A program made the position numbers and the translations under genes. Below, piece after piece: positions 46,691 to 59,800 of a stretch of DNA of 64,000 bases. Location of the stretch: the NCBI RefSeq assembly GCF_028009165.1, contig NW_026611618.1:248001-312000 (forward strand). The letters are read 5' to 3'. The stretch comes from Akanthomyces muscarius. Taxonomy: Eukaryota; Ascomycota; Sordariomycetes; Hypocreales; Cordycipitaceae. Within the stretch, counting starts at the first letter, position 1. Every line of letters starts with the position of its first letter. Under the pieces are notes generated by a model that was not told the DNA's origin, did no database searches, and saw only the letters and a program-made list of their open reading frames with translations.

Positions 46691-47449
46691 ATGTCTGTTG
46701 CCACTATGCCCTCTCTAACGGAGTCAATCGCATCGCCCCAAGAGCGGTTCCGGCTGTCTCCTCCGCGAGAGCACCTCTCGGCTGTTGTCCCCTTGTCCAA
46801 GGTCCAAGAGGTCCTGTGGGTCGACTACATGAGACAGCCCTGGACTACTCACTTTCGCTATGTCGTGGGAAAATAATACCACGATGGTATATGGCGAACT
46901 GGACTAATCGTCCGATAGCAAAGCTGTTCATTTGCATCGCCTTGGGGCTGGAAGGAACGACGTCATTGTTCTTCAACTCGACGCCGTATTGGACATGGTG
47001 GCTTGGGTCGTTGCTATTCTCAAAGCTGGCGCCTGTTTCGTGGTCCTCGACAGGAATCTACTACCTCTGGCTCGGAAGCAAGCTGTCCTGCATGTCGCCA
47101 ATGGAAAACTGTTCATATGAGACGCTTTCGACGATGCCAACTTTACGGAATCTGCCTTCCTCCGAAAACAGTCAGCGTCTGGGCCGATTCTGGCATCCCG
47201 GCGGAAGAGAGGCCACAAAGCGTGTCGGATGCGCAGCCAATTGATCTTGCCTATCTTTTCTTCACCTCTGAATCTACCGGCCTGCCCAAGGCAATCATGG
47301 TCGAGAATCAGAACCTAGGCAGCTACATCAGTGCTACCCGAGAAGCGGTGAAAGTCAGTTGCGGCTCGCGCGTGCTCCAGTTCGCGCCACTTGCCTTTGA
47401 TGCTTTCATTTTGGAGTGGGCGGTGACGCTATTAATAAAAGCTCTCTAG
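46691..47449 (+). pseudogene. Fossil NRPS fragment (start of C domain fused to A-domain pieces)
   Basis: Three frames carry family text in order. 46,691-46,876 reads PLSKVQEVLWVDYMRQPW, the opening of a condensation-type domain, ending in stop. 46,932-47,120 reads GRNDVIVLQLDAVLDMVAWVVAILKAGACFVVLD, an adenylation-domain helix and strand. A third frame to 47,449 reads LAYLFFTSESTGLPKAIMVEHQ-like text (here VENQN) and FAPLAFDAF. The phosphate-binding core that is normally TSGSTG is TSESTG, a change that should disable adenylation. Most of the C domain, the rest of the A domain and any carrier protein are missing, so internal deletion plus frameshifts have killed it. Confidence 0.8.
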
Positions 47450-47947
47450 TGTCGTGGTGTTTCGACACCGGGTGCATGGAGCGCCGGGACAGTACTGCAT
47501 TTCGGGCAGTGCGAAAATAAGCCCAAGGGAGATATCATGAAATGAACATGATTATAACTTCGTGGCAAGCTGGTCAGTAATTCGCCTCGAAAAGTTGAGG
47601 CACGAAGCAGAAGCCATGGTTAGAAGAAGAATACGATTCAGTCAGAAATGGGATTTATAAGATACGGGTATCTCCGTCGGTACTTCCAGTTGTGTGCAGC
47701 GCTCTAGTAAAGTAAAGTACCGGCCTGTCGGGAATGCAAGATTCCCGTCGTTCGGTAAATGTGGCACCGTGTGAAAGCTTGCGCTTGCGCCACCACGCTA
47801 CATGGAAGCTTGCATCAATTGACAACCCCGCAGAAGGTCTCGAGATCAATCTTGGATAATGCATCTGTACCTCTGGCGAGCTCAGGTCCAGCCCCCGTCA
47901 GTTCCCAGTCTCGTTCTCAGGCGCTGAGAGCAAAGCTGCTTGCGGGG
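47450..47947. other. Intergenic region before the histidine kinase
   Basis: About 500 bp. The kinase frame is open back to an ATG at 47759, so part may be coding if that start is used. Otherwise nothing is recognised. Confidence 0.45.
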
Positions 47948-50900
47948 ATGGACCCTAAGCAGGTGCAGACACAGCGATCCGTCAAGGTCGTGCCCGAGTC
48001 TGTTCGAGAACGCGAAGTCTTCAAGTATGTGCCCTGCCTGTAGCCAAAGACCGATGCATGCCTTCAACGCGGTCTACTTGCGGCGAAATTCTCACAGTTG
48101 GCAGATATGAGCCTTTTCTTCAGGATAAATATCCGACAAATCGCGACGGACGACCGCCCCCGAGTGCCGACCTGGCAACCTCGACCGACGTCGTCCTGAC
48201 ATCTCTCGCTCAGCTCGGGCTCTACCAAACCGGAACCGAGCGCGCATTCATCTCCCTCTTCGACGCAAATTCGCAGTACATCATCGCCGAAGCCACCCAG
48301 TCGACACCCCTCATACCCGGCCTACCGGGCGACGAATGTCCGTCGCCTCTGTTACTCAGTGGACGTGCAATCCCTCGAAGCCATGGTGTTTGTGAGCACG
48401 CACTCTACGCTTTGAACGCGGACCTTGACGATGTACAGAATCCAGGCGATTCCCCCAACGCGGCAGAGCTGCCGTTGATGGTTGTGCATGATTTGACTAC
48501 ACATGAGATTTTCTCCACGAAGCCGTACTGTCGAACCGGTCCTGGTCCGCAGTTCTACGCTGCCGTACCCATACGAACCAGCAGGGGAATTAACATCGGT
48601 ACATATTCCGTCAGGAGCTCGAGATCTGGCATCACCTGGGATAGCGCATCCTCGAGTAGGCTGCGACAGATATCTCGAGCCATCATGGGCCATCTCGCTA
48701 CCAATAGAGAGAAGCATGCCTACCGCCGAAATGCGCGCGTGACTAGAGGCCTAGGATCGCTCATTGAAGGCAAGTCCACCTTAGTAGGCTGGGAGCACGG
48801 ACCAAACATCGGCGCTTTTGCGGACAACCCCAGCTTGGAGGGAGAACTGGACAAAACACAACAGCGTCTCGAGCGCCAGGAGAGACTAGAAGAGGACCTA
48901 CCACAACCCAGCAGCGAGATCAGCAATGTAACGCTTGCTGCAGATGAAGACCGGGAACCGACAAAGGCACAAGGGAGGGATGACTCGACGGGCTTTGATA
49001 CCTCGCTATTTGATGCACAAAGGTATAGCTCGCAAGGCAGCAAGATCGGACCTGGAAACGGAATTGATACGGAGCCGGCTCTGCACATTCACGTACTTGA
49101 GCAGAACAGGAGAACGCTTTTTGCCAAAGCTTCGAACATACTTCGGGAATCTTTCGAGGTAGAGGGCTGCATCTTCTTCGACATCTCCGTTGGATCATAC
49201 AGAAACCGTGAGACGAACAAGTCTCGTACGCCACAACATAATGAAACCTCAGCGGGTCAAGCCAACCTGGCAAGCAGTAGTGACGAACAGCCTCCCACGA
49301 CGCCCATGGACAACTTGAATGCCGACTGCGACATTATTGCCTTCGCTACAACTGGTGGATCAAGCATCAATTCGGCCAAAGCCGATCCAGGCGAAGCACA
49401 CATGTCTAAACAATTCCTCGCCAAGCTATTAAGGCGGTACCCCAACGGCAAAGTGTTTAACTTTGGGGCTGGTGGAGAGCTGCACCCTAGCGATGCATCG
49501 TCTTCATCAGAAGATGACGGACTTCTGACGTCGTGCAAGAAAACTCCGGCTTCCGAGGATAGCAACCCGGAGACAGCACACAGCGCCAACACAAGCAGTA
49601 GAGGGGCAGATCGGCCACCTCGACGAGTCAGAGAAGGTATGGAGATTTACGGCAGCTTCGCAGGGGCGCGTAGTGTTGCCTTTATGCCGATTTGGGATGC
49701 AAAACGGGAGCGATGGTCCGCTGCTGGATTTCTATACACCTTCACACCCGCTCGATCCTTTACAGTTGAAGGGGAATTGAGCCTTCTCAAAGCATTTGTC
49801 TCGTCAATCTCGGCAGAGGTCTACGCCCAGGAGGCATTAGAATCTGACAAGGCAAAGTCGGATGCTTTGGGCTCGCTGTCTCACGAGCTGCGATCGCCAC
49901 TGCACGGCATAATCCTGAGCACTGAGCTTCTCAATGACACGAACCTCAGTGTGTTTCAAGGCAACGCGGCGCATACTATTGAGATATGCTGCCGCACGCT
50001 ACTTGACACTATAGACCATCTTCTGGACTACGCGAACATCAACAACTTTCTTGGGCGAAACAATAAAGATGCCAGGGCTTCTTCTCCCGTGTCTAGGGCA
50101 TTGACAAAAGAAGGGCAGTTTGGCAAGAAGAGGTTGTACTCCAATGCCAGGCTGGATGGTCTTGTCGAAGAAGTCATTGAAAGTGTCTTTGCGGGCTTCA
50201 ATTTTCAGTCCATGTCTATCAAACAGCTTGCACGGCGTAACACCTTCAACCTGCGGTCTAGCACCGACACTGCAGCCAATGCTTGGATGGATAAGGCGCA
50301 TGCCATGGAGCAGATGTCTCCTGGCACCGTTGATGGTGGAGGTGGAGCCGACGAATACGATTTCCACATTGGACCCGTTCTGGTGTATTTGCGAGTTGAC
50401 TCGACTTGTAAGTGGATGTTCTACCTCCCAGGTGGCGCGATCCGCCGCATTATTATGAACCTCGTGGGCAACGCCCTGAAGTTCACAACGAAGGGTGCCG
50501 TTTGGGTTACTCTCGGTCAGGCGAAAGTCTCCGCAAAGCTGCGACCATCAGAGACCCTTGTGAAACTGGTTGTTCAGGACACCGGCAAAGGCATAAGCGA
50601 GGACTTTATCCGATATAAGCTGTATAAGCCTTTCTCGAAAGAAGATGAGTTTGCCTCCGGAACTGGTCTGGGGTTGAGCATTGTCAAGAAAATTGTGGCG
50701 TCACTCCGCGGCCGTATCGACATGGAGAGCACCGTCGGTGTTGGGACGAAATTTACCATCATCTTGCCGCTAGAGCAGTCTGGCTCCAAAGTGCGCCAGA
50801 CTGAGGAGGATAGGGCCTTTGCGGAACAAGAGCAGGAACTTCGGGGACTGCGTGTTCAGACGATTGGTATCATGTCCGGCGAAGATGAACAGGGTCGACG

Positions 50901-51902
50901 GATCGGTATTGTGGAGGATATCTGCCGCAACACGCTCCATTTAGACGTCGTTGCTCGAGATAATGATCAAGAGCTTAAGCCCGATATAGTGGTTTGGTCC
51001 GAATCTGCGTTGCCAGAATCTTGGAGCGGAATAACACAGCATAGCAGGACTCCGAACGTGGTCATTTGTCAGGATGCGCTGACAGCGTATGGGCATTTCA
51101 CGGCGTTTGAATCCTCGGGACACGGTGGCATATTCGAATTCGTTTCTCAACCGTATGTGAAACACAAACTGCCCTGCGGTGCGGTGATACGAACCACGCT
51201 AACAATTTCTCCAGAATCGGGCCGCGCAAACTAGCTCAATCAATACAACGAGCTTTCCGACGATGGACCAGCATAGATACCGACTCATCACCACCAGTGC
51301 GTCCGGCCGGGCTACGCAACTTGCACAACTCCAATAGCGGCTCCACGGATATTACCATTGATTCAGCAGAAGTGCCCGCGCTGGCTGCCCGGCAAGCATC
51401 ATTGACGCCATCGCCGCCGGTAAACGTCTCGGAAAATGAAGCATCATTAGCCGCACCTGAGCTGCCAGAGCTCTCCCGCGAACTGGCAAGCCCAGTTACA
51501 GCGCAACTCGATGGATCTATTGGCCCTGACGTAATTCTGATCGTTGACGATAACCGTATCAATCGCGAGGTCTTATCCGCCTTTATTCACAAGCTCGGAA
51601 GGAAATACGAAATGGCCGTGAATGGAAAAGAGGCACTGGATACTTACATGCGACACCCGGATTACTTTGCCGTCATTTTGATGGACATTTCCATGCCTGT
51701 CATGAACGGCTTCGAAGCGACCCGGGCGATGCGGAAGTTTGAGCACGAGAACCGCCGGCAACCCACCCCCATCATTGCTTTGAGTGGGCTGGCGTCTAAC
51801 GCGGCGCAGAGGGAAGCGCTGGAAAGCGGCGTCAATCTCTTTCTTAGCAAACCTGTGCGGTTCCATGCCCTCAGCGAGGCCTTTGCGTCGATTCCCGGCT
51901 GA
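47948..51902 (+). CDS. GAF-domain hybrid histidine kinase
   Basis: Three exons (47948-48024, 48105-51152, 51215-51902) give 1270 residues. Introns of 80 and 62 nt join REREVFK to YEPFLQ, and FVSQP to IGPRKLAQSIQRAF. An in-frame ATG at 47759 would add 63 residues of weaker character. Domains: N-terminal GAF (about 45-235, ERAFISLFD through PIRTSRGINIGTYSV), a Ser/Thr-rich insert, a second sensory-type segment (about 390-590), HisKA with SHELRSPLHGI (His about 618), HATPase with NLVGNALKFT (about 811), DTGKGI and GTGLGLSIV, and a receiver with ILIVDDN, acceptor Asp in MDISMPVMNG (about 1198) and Lys in FLSKP. All catalytic boxes are intact, so it should act as a phosphorelay sensor upstream of a Ypd1-type transfer protein. 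The signal is unknown; no membrane segment is seen. Confidence 0.93.
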
Positions 51903-53349
51903 GGGCATTGTCGAGAGACTAACGCATGCGCAGGAGCTGCTAAGTATAGGATCAATCATTTCAGAGACGGGGATCTGAGCCACTGCGGCTGAGTAATAAT
52001 CATTAGTGCAGTGCGCTCTGGATGCCGCTATTTCACGCTCTGGACCGTGTCGCCTGCGGGCCGGGAAGGATGGGACACTTGTGACGAGCCACAAGCATAA
52101 TCGACAGGAATGAGCAACATAAGGGATCACCAGAGCACTGCACCTTCGCCGCGTGGTTGAGTGCCAGTTTTAGTTGGTAGGTGCTATCCCTGGTCAATCC
52201 GGCACAAGCTAAAAGACAGGACATGTCGGCGGGATTGTGCCTGCGACGCCTTGCGTGAGGAGACGCTCAAATATATGAAAAGGGGCGTGACTGTACGTTT
52301 GATTGGGGTGCACTCAAATACACGAAACGGGGCGTAATTTTGCTTGCAAATCTTGGTATTGGCACGCGCGCAAATACACGAACACGTAGCGCAATTACAC
52401 CTGTTACGCTTCTAACGGGTAGCATGTAGAGGACTGTCAGGTCCAACGCCATGATATGGTAATAATGACACGCACCAGCAAGACTGGACACATACGGTAG
52501 CAAACAATATATACGATACCCTGCTGCACTGCCTTTCTTTCCTCTTCCATGGCCGTACGGCACCACCCTCGAGGTAGCCCTTGACTACTTAGCAATACCT
52601 ATCCAGGGTACTAAATTACACGTCTTTGCATAGACATCTAAAGCACAAAATTTCAATAGAGTGAATCAACCACCACCGCTTGGCTAAAAAAGAATATAAG
52701 AAAAAAAAGTGACCATAGCTTAGTCGTTGTTTCGATACGCAATGCTGCTTCTTAGTTACGCACATGGATAGAACAAAACGCAAGTCTTCTAATATCGGCC
52801 GTCAATTTGCCACGTTGGATTCCTTCCTTCTCTCCATCAGTAAAAACCCGAGAAAGAGGATGAAGAAAAGAAGCCGGGCTGTGTGTGCTAAATGTATATA
52901 ATGTTGCTTCAATCAAAGAAAGAGAGACGAATTAATACTACTGCTTGGTCCCTTTTTTTTCTCTCAGTCTGTCTGTCTCTCTGTGACTCTCTCTCTGTGG
53001 TTTTCTTTTGCAAACAAAAAACTTCAGGGCGGAAATGGGTGTTCATGTGGCTCTCAGCAAAATAAGAAGAGAAAAAGGACAAATATGATGGCGGAAAAAT
53101 TTTCATACCAGGCCCAACAAAACGGCGAAACCAAACAGATCAAAAAGCAAGAGAAAATCCCGAGCTACACGCTCGAGCTCCCAGACTTGCAATGCGCAAA
53201 AAACTCCCATGACCGAACCAGCTTCCTTTCCATTTCCTTTGACAAAAGAAAATAAAAGACCTTCCAAAAAAAAAAAAACTAACAAACTCCCGTGCCTGCC
53301 GTAAGTTGCTCAATGAGCGTACTTTTCAATATATATAGCCCGGGTCGGA
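51903..53349. other. Convergent intergenic region
   Basis: 1.45 kb between the histidine kinase and the 3' end of the RhoGAP gene. A TCTG/TCTC microsatellite lies near 52,960-53,000 and A/T-rich tracts near 52,680 and 53,265. No gene recognised. Confidence 0.6.
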
Positions 53350-56300
53350 TCAAGCGTCCTCGAAAATGATGTGACTATTCTCAATGACAAACTGCACAGC
53401 AATATTCTTCGCGTGCATGTCTGTCATTTCCCGCTCAATGCTCAGGTCGCGCATAATGGTGGGGGCAAAGACGACGGCCAGGTTCTTGGGCGACATTAGG
53501 TTCTCAGGCTCGCGCTGGGCGACGCGCTGCAGGTGGAACATGAGAAACTCGAGGCAGTCGCGGTGGCTCTGGGGCATCGAGTCAAATGTCTTTCGTAGCT
53601 GCGCGCAGCGCTCTTCTTCTTCAGAGATAGCTGTGTAATGTTAGCATGCTGTCATGAGTAAAAGGAAATGCCAAGTATCATCATACCATTCGACTCCAAT
53701 ACGCGGTCATATACATCAAACGTCAACAGCGGCATCGGCAGCTTGCGGAAGTATTGCTTCAGCACACTCGTTACGGCCGTGATATCCAGATCAGGGTCGG
53801 AGATGTCAAAGCTCTCGCTCTTCTCAAAGCCCTCCTTGATCTGGTTGACCTGAGAGTTGCCACCTGTCTTGCGGTAGATGCCCTCCTGGTCCATACCGCG
53901 CAGCTCGACCTCCTCGATGCAGCGGGTGACGACGCTGGGTATTTGTCTGCGCTCATGTTCCGCACGCTCGGTGAGCTCGGATCCAAACAATGTTGTCGGG
54001 GGCTCCGCGGCCAGCGGCGTCGAGAACGTGTTGGCAGATACAGACTTGGGCATGGCAGTCTTCTTGCCAAAGAAGCCAAAGCCCTGTTGCTTGTTGGCGG
54101 CATTGGGGCCACCGGGCGTGGTACTGGGTGTAGCAGTCATATCAGCCTGTGTGACTGTCATGTTGTATGGTAGACCAATGTTATCAGCAGTCAAGCCACC
54201 AGGTTGTCCACCCATTTGACCTCGCTCGCGTTCGTTTTGTTGGAAGGCAACAACAGCGCGGTTGACACCCTTGGCGACGTTCTGAGCCATAGTCTTGGAG
54301 CCCTTTTTCCAGTTAAATTTCTTCACCTGGCCCTTGCGCACCTGTACCACTGTAGGACCATGCTCAACAATGTGCTCCTCGTCAGTAGGCACAAGGGTAG
54401 CACCGGTCGTCATGCTGGCGGTATCGAGGTTGGCGTTGGAGCCGGCAGCACCGCGCTGGCCGTAGATACCGAGCCCGTTGGATGGCGATCGCAGGTCGCC
54501 TACTTGCGACTTGAAGCGTTCTTGAATCTGATGCGTCATCTCGTTGTTCATGTCGGCGAGCTGGGCATTCTTGGAGGAAAGCTGCTCAAATTCCATGAGG
54601 GCGCGATCGCGGTCGGCCATGGCCTGGCTCTTTTCCTCAACAAGCTTGTCGCGCTCCTCATGCAGCTCAGCAATCTCGGACGACATGGCCCCCTTGACTC
54701 GCTCTAGCTTCTTGACAAAGTCCTTGATGGCAGAGTCCTCGAGCTCGTGGACATCAATCGGAGCCTTGGTTTCTTTGGCCTTCTCTACATACCCAGCAAG
54801 AACCTCGAGTTGGCGAATCATAATCTCCGCCTGGGTATCCAGTACGGAGACAGTCTTGCGCTTCTCGACAAGCTTTTTGTCGAGGGTCTGCAGGTCCTTT
54901 TCGGTGTTGAACTGTCGCTCGAGCTCGGCGACGCGCTGCTCCGAGTTTCGTAGCTGACGCTTGAGCAAGGCTGAGTCCCCGCCTCCGTTAAAGGCAATGG
55001 GGCTGCTAATATCGTGACTGGGATGCTCTTCGTGGTGCTGAGTTCTCGACCAGCGGGGAGAAACGGTCGATCGCGTCGTCTCGCTTATGCTTCGCGTATG
55101 GCTCTGCCTCGGGTTGTGGCTAGACTCGACGCTGCCTGTACGACCATGTCGGACCGCGTTAGAAACCCGACGCAAGAGCGAGGATGAACCTTCGTCGGTC
55201 CCAAGGATTCTAGCCATGTCCTCGTCCAGGGTAAAATCGCCACCGCTGCTCCATCTGGGTAGTTTCGGTGAGACTTTGGGAGACTGACCGTCATCTTTGG
55301 CGCCCACAGAGCTTCTTGAGCCTGGGGGTGCAGGTGCAGTTCGCGGCTGCATATAGCTTTCATTGGGGGTAGACTTATCCGTGGCGTTTGCCGCAGGGCC
55401 AACTGTAGTACTTGTTAGTGGTATGTGCAGATTGATGGCGACACACGAGAGCTCACAAGTTCGGTTTGCAGACGCAGGCAGCTCCTTGCGGGCAATGCTT
55501 ATGCCAGGAGCCGACTTTGAAGCCTTGGAGTTGAGCTCTTGGGTGGGCGTAGTTGCCTCGTCATCAGGCAATCGAGCATCCTGGGAGGCGCGAGGTCGTG
55601 AAGCGGCGTTTGTTTGCTTGAGATCGGTAGACTGGGAGCTGTTTGTTCTAGATGTCTGCAGACGCTTGCTGCGAGGGGCTTCGGGTATTCTAGCATCGTC
55701 GGTATCTGGTGACGTTTTGGAAGACTTGTTCCTCTCCTTGTCGGTCTTGGACAGTTTACGCGAAGGAGCCATGGCCTGCGAGATGTGATCTGCCGACTGC
55801 TGACGGCCTTTTTCCTGAAAGGCAATGTGAGGCGAGGCGGCAAGCTCGCTGCGTCTCTCAGCAGTAGCCTTGTTGTTCCTGGGGGCGTCCGTGTTGGCCT
55901 CTGGGGAGGCCTTGGCGGAGCCGTTGGGCGTGGGATCCAGAGCGACGGAGATGTAAAAGCCATCAGGCGAGTCGTTTTGATTGGCGCCGTATCCGCTGGG
56001 GAGGATGGCAGAGTTTCGGTTCTTTCTGTAGGTGCTGGAAGGCAGGGTCAGAGTATCCTTGTTGGGGATGTTGCCATTGTCTGTCGAGGGCCGTTCCGGC
56101 GACCTGGCGGGGATAGGAGCGATTCTCGAGTTGTTGCTGAGGCGAGGAGCGGCAGTCTGGGGTCGTGGGGAAGTACTTCCGGCGTCAGAGTCAACGTCTC
56201 CTTGGTCAATGGGGGCAATCTCGGGGGGCAGGGCAGGCAGGGACTTTTCCGTCATCATGGGGGAGCCGTCTTCCTTATCCCTCGCTTTCGAGGCGGCGGC

Positions 56301-56890
56301 AGCTTTGGAGCGTTTTCGGCGACGGGCCATGATTGTTTCATGGCATCCCATGCAGAAGATGCCCTGTGATGTGCGTGCATAACGCAGGTTTTCAATCTTG
56401 CGTTTGCAGTTTCGGCAACGGAAGCATGTGGAGCAAAAGGCCTGATCTCCAGTGAGGATGGCGAGATCCTCGATTTTGTTATTGCAGGCGTTGCAAGTAT
56501 ATGTACAATTATTGCATATGAGAGAGCCGTCGCCGAGGAGAAGGAGGTTGGCGTCGGAGTCGAGGAGGGTGCCGCAGGTGTGGCAGCGGAAGCAGTCGAG
56601 GTGCCATCGTTGGCCAGCTGGGAGTTTTGTTATCAGCATGGGGTTAATTGATGCGGGTGCGGGGTAGGCTGCGCGGCAACGACGCAAGCTTGGGTTAGAA
56701 ACGCACCTAATTCGAAAGCTTTGCCTTCCTCAAGAATCTATGGTAGAGGGGATCGTGGTTAGCTAGGAAAGCCGATTGACGCGGCGGTTCGCGGCGACGT
56801 AGGAGTACACACCTCTCCGCATCCCTTGCAGGGAAAGACGTCGTCAGTATCGAGCGAGCCGTCGAGGTATTCGTCAACGACGGCAGTCAT
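53350..56890 (-). CDS. LIM-domain Rho GTPase-activating protein
   Basis: Exons 56890-56813, 56737-56707, 56617-53687 (probably itself split by a 54-nt intron at 55456-55403) and 53630-53350 give 1088 residues with that intron removed, 1106 without. Two LIM zinc fingers open the protein: CKGC...HLDCFRCHTC...CNNC and CNAC...CFRCRNC...CMGC; introns 1 and 2 fall inside LIM1. A long Ser/Pro-rich linker and a coiled coil (KRQLRNSEQRVAELERQF onward) follow. The C-terminal RhoGAP domain has the arginine finger in GIYRKTGG, KQYFRKLPMPL and PKNLAVVFAPT. This is the architecture of yeast Rga1/Rga2, which stimulate Cdc42 GTP hydrolysis at sites of polarised growth; Cdc42 as target is inference here. The C-end is unusually close to the GAP fold. 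Confidence 0.94.
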
Positions 56891-59800
56891 GGCTGCGAAT
56901 CAGGGCCGGCGGCCGGGCGGACAAGGCTGATGGATGCCAATGCCGGGCGATGGCAGCGCAGCTGGGTGGCAGACGACGACGGGAACGGTCAGGGGCGGGG
57001 CGCGCAGGCTGGCCCGGCGGAAAGCAAACAACTGGACTCTAGACGGTTCGAGCGTAGAGGACAGGCCGCATGAGCAGACGATGTGAGGAAGGATTGAGGC
57101 GTCGTGTATGTTTTGTTGGCGATTTGGGGGCGCGGAATCGAGGCGGCAAACGCAGCGAGAAGGGGACGACGAGGCGGCGCGCGCCAACGAGAGCGACTTG
57201 GGTGGTTGGTAATTGCAGCGGTGAGGACAAGGTAGACGCACGCGCAGAAAAAAAGAAGAAAAAAACAAGAGCTGTCGAGAATGAACGACTCGCGACAGAT
57301 GAGCCACGAGTATGCGTTGGGGGTTGATGTGGGCGAACTGGATTTGCACGGTCGACCCAAGGTCTGTGGGTGAGAGAAAGGTGGCGGCGCAGGCGAGGCG
57401 GCGTTGCGTGGGACGATGCCAGGGGGGGCCGTCAGGAGATGAGCCAGAAGGGCGTGAGCCAAGAGCGCGACAGGCACAGAAGACTTGAACCGCTCAGAGT
57501 GTGTGGCTGTTGATAAAGACGGGCAAGGAGAATGAAACGGGCGGGTTGGACAGGAAGAATTGAGCGAGTCTGAAGAAGGTGGTGAGACGACGGGTTAACG
57601 TGCCGGGCGGGAAATTGTCTGTCGTGTCGTTGTCGTGGTCGTTGAAAGTGGCGATGCGATGGAATCATGGGGCGGGCGGGCAGTGGTGGTTGGATCCAGC
57701 ACCAGTCGAGCGAGGGAAATGGGCGGCGTGTTGGTACTGGTAGGGGTCTCGAGGCAGAAATGGAGCGAATCAAGGTACCAAGTAAATAGGTACCTACCTA
57801 GGTAGTAGGCAGGGAGCTAGGCAGGTAAGGTAAGGTACCTGGATGCGTCAGCTTGGGCAGGGGCAGGGCGAGGTACCTTTAGGTCCTGCTGCGGCTGTCC
57901 CCGCTGCAGGGGCTGTCAACCCCGTGTTAGTGGCACCAACACGCTCCAGCACTACGGCCACTGGCAGCGCGACATCTCTGGCTGGCTGGAGAGAGTTGCC
58001 AGCGCTGCTGCAATAGGTGTGCCGCCTGTTTCACAGCAGAGGCGACGCGGTGTACCGTTGCGTTTGATCCCAAAAGGCGACTGAAATGCAACGAGTTTGC
58101 GTCTGCTACAGTGGCTAGTCTACCCGATGAGGGGCTACATGTCAATTACATGGAGCTGGCGGTGCATGCACACCCTACCGTCGTACAGGCCAGGTACCCC
58201 AGCTCAGGTACAGCCGAGACAGCCTAGACAGGTACCTGACACCACGAGGCCACCAAGGGCAAGGTACCAACGGAGGCGAGCCTATAAAACAGCCGAGAGA
58301 GAGCCAAAAGAGTCAATCAACACCCAAAAGGAAGGTGCAAATCAGCTCACCCCTGTACGCGCCCCAACAGCAGCACATGGCTGCTACTTTGGGAGTTGGG
58401 GGGGTTGGCGTTGATGAAGACTTGGGTGCTTGGGAATATTTGGGGGCGCCTCAGTCCTCCAGTCCTCCAGTCCAGCCCCAGTCCAGCTCCAGTTCCAGCT
58501 TGCAGCTCCACAGGACCCCTGTCCCTGTTTCCCTCCCTGCCTGCACCCCTGTTTCCCTTGGCCTTTTGCCCTGGAACCCACTGCATCACTCACAAGTCGC
58601 ACCACAGCGCAACCTCTGGCCAGCTGCCAGCCAACGGCTGTCAGTCAATCAATGGCCTGTTTACCCGCTCAACCGCCAAGTTACACCAACACTGCCCTCG
58701 ACCACCCTTGATGCATGGCAATATTGCAATTACCTGGTGCTGTGGTTGCTGCCTTGTACTGGCCTTTGACGGCATTGCCACGTGCTGGTCCTGTCAATAC
58801 AAGCAAGGCGCACCTGGCTTGGTCACCACGGACAAGTAGGCGGTGCTTGACCTGCACGGCACCATTTTCGTTGGAGAGATATAAAAACCACATTAGAGAT
58901 GTCTACCAGCGCCGAGATTGTTTGCGTCGAGTAACTGACTGAACGTGAGTGCAGAATGACTTAGATGGCGATCATCTACGACAACAATTTGCTAGCCTTG
59001 GCTGAATTTGTCCAGGGATACATACACCCAGGGATATCACATTGCGCCCAAGTCTTACCCTAGATGCACATCAGCCTATGAAGATGTTGTTCACTTACAC
59101 TTTATTCTTTTCCAGACGTTAAACGTGACCCTTTGCCTTTTTGCCTTTTTACACTTTCTATTCGAAGAATTTTTCTTTTTTTGATTTCTTTTTTTCTGGG
59201 TTATTCCTCTTTTGTTCTTCGCCCACTGCTGCGATTCGGGCTTCCATATCCCCAATCCCAACAGGCCGAACCTCAGTCCCTGGGCCCTACACCACGGCCA
59301 GCCGCGCACAAACTCGCAGGCATATGAACAGTTGCCCAACATGCAGTAGTTGACTAAGTAGCAGTTGCCTTCATCATCACAATTCAACCCTGTTCGCTTT
59401 ATCCTGTCTGTTGCGAATCTGCCTTGGTCCCGCGCATCTCAAGCAGCAACCTGGGCAGCTCACAGACGCCAGTTTTTTTCCCACAGTACGAGAACCGCTT
59501 CTTTCCTTACTTGCTCACGTCAACGTGGCTGGTGGCGTTGTTTCATGTGTCGTTGTTTGCCTGCCTGCAAATGATCGTCAGCCACCCTCTCTGCGGCGGG
59601 CTTGGCGGGTGGTGTGTCCTTGACCTACAAAACTCCCATCTTCATCCTCCCGCCAAGCACAAGTCTGCAACGCGGCCGGGCCAGTTTATGAGCTGTCAGA
59701 TTTCTCTCCTATCCGGATTCCGGTACTATCTGCGATTTTCCACCCGGGTCTGTGGTGGGCAAAAAAGAAGTCCGCACAGACTCGGGACCGGCCCTGCCTG

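Noticed and set aside
57046..57062. B-box-like GGTTCGAGC as a tRNA hint
   Set aside because: No A-box or pairable acceptor stem at the right distance on either strand.
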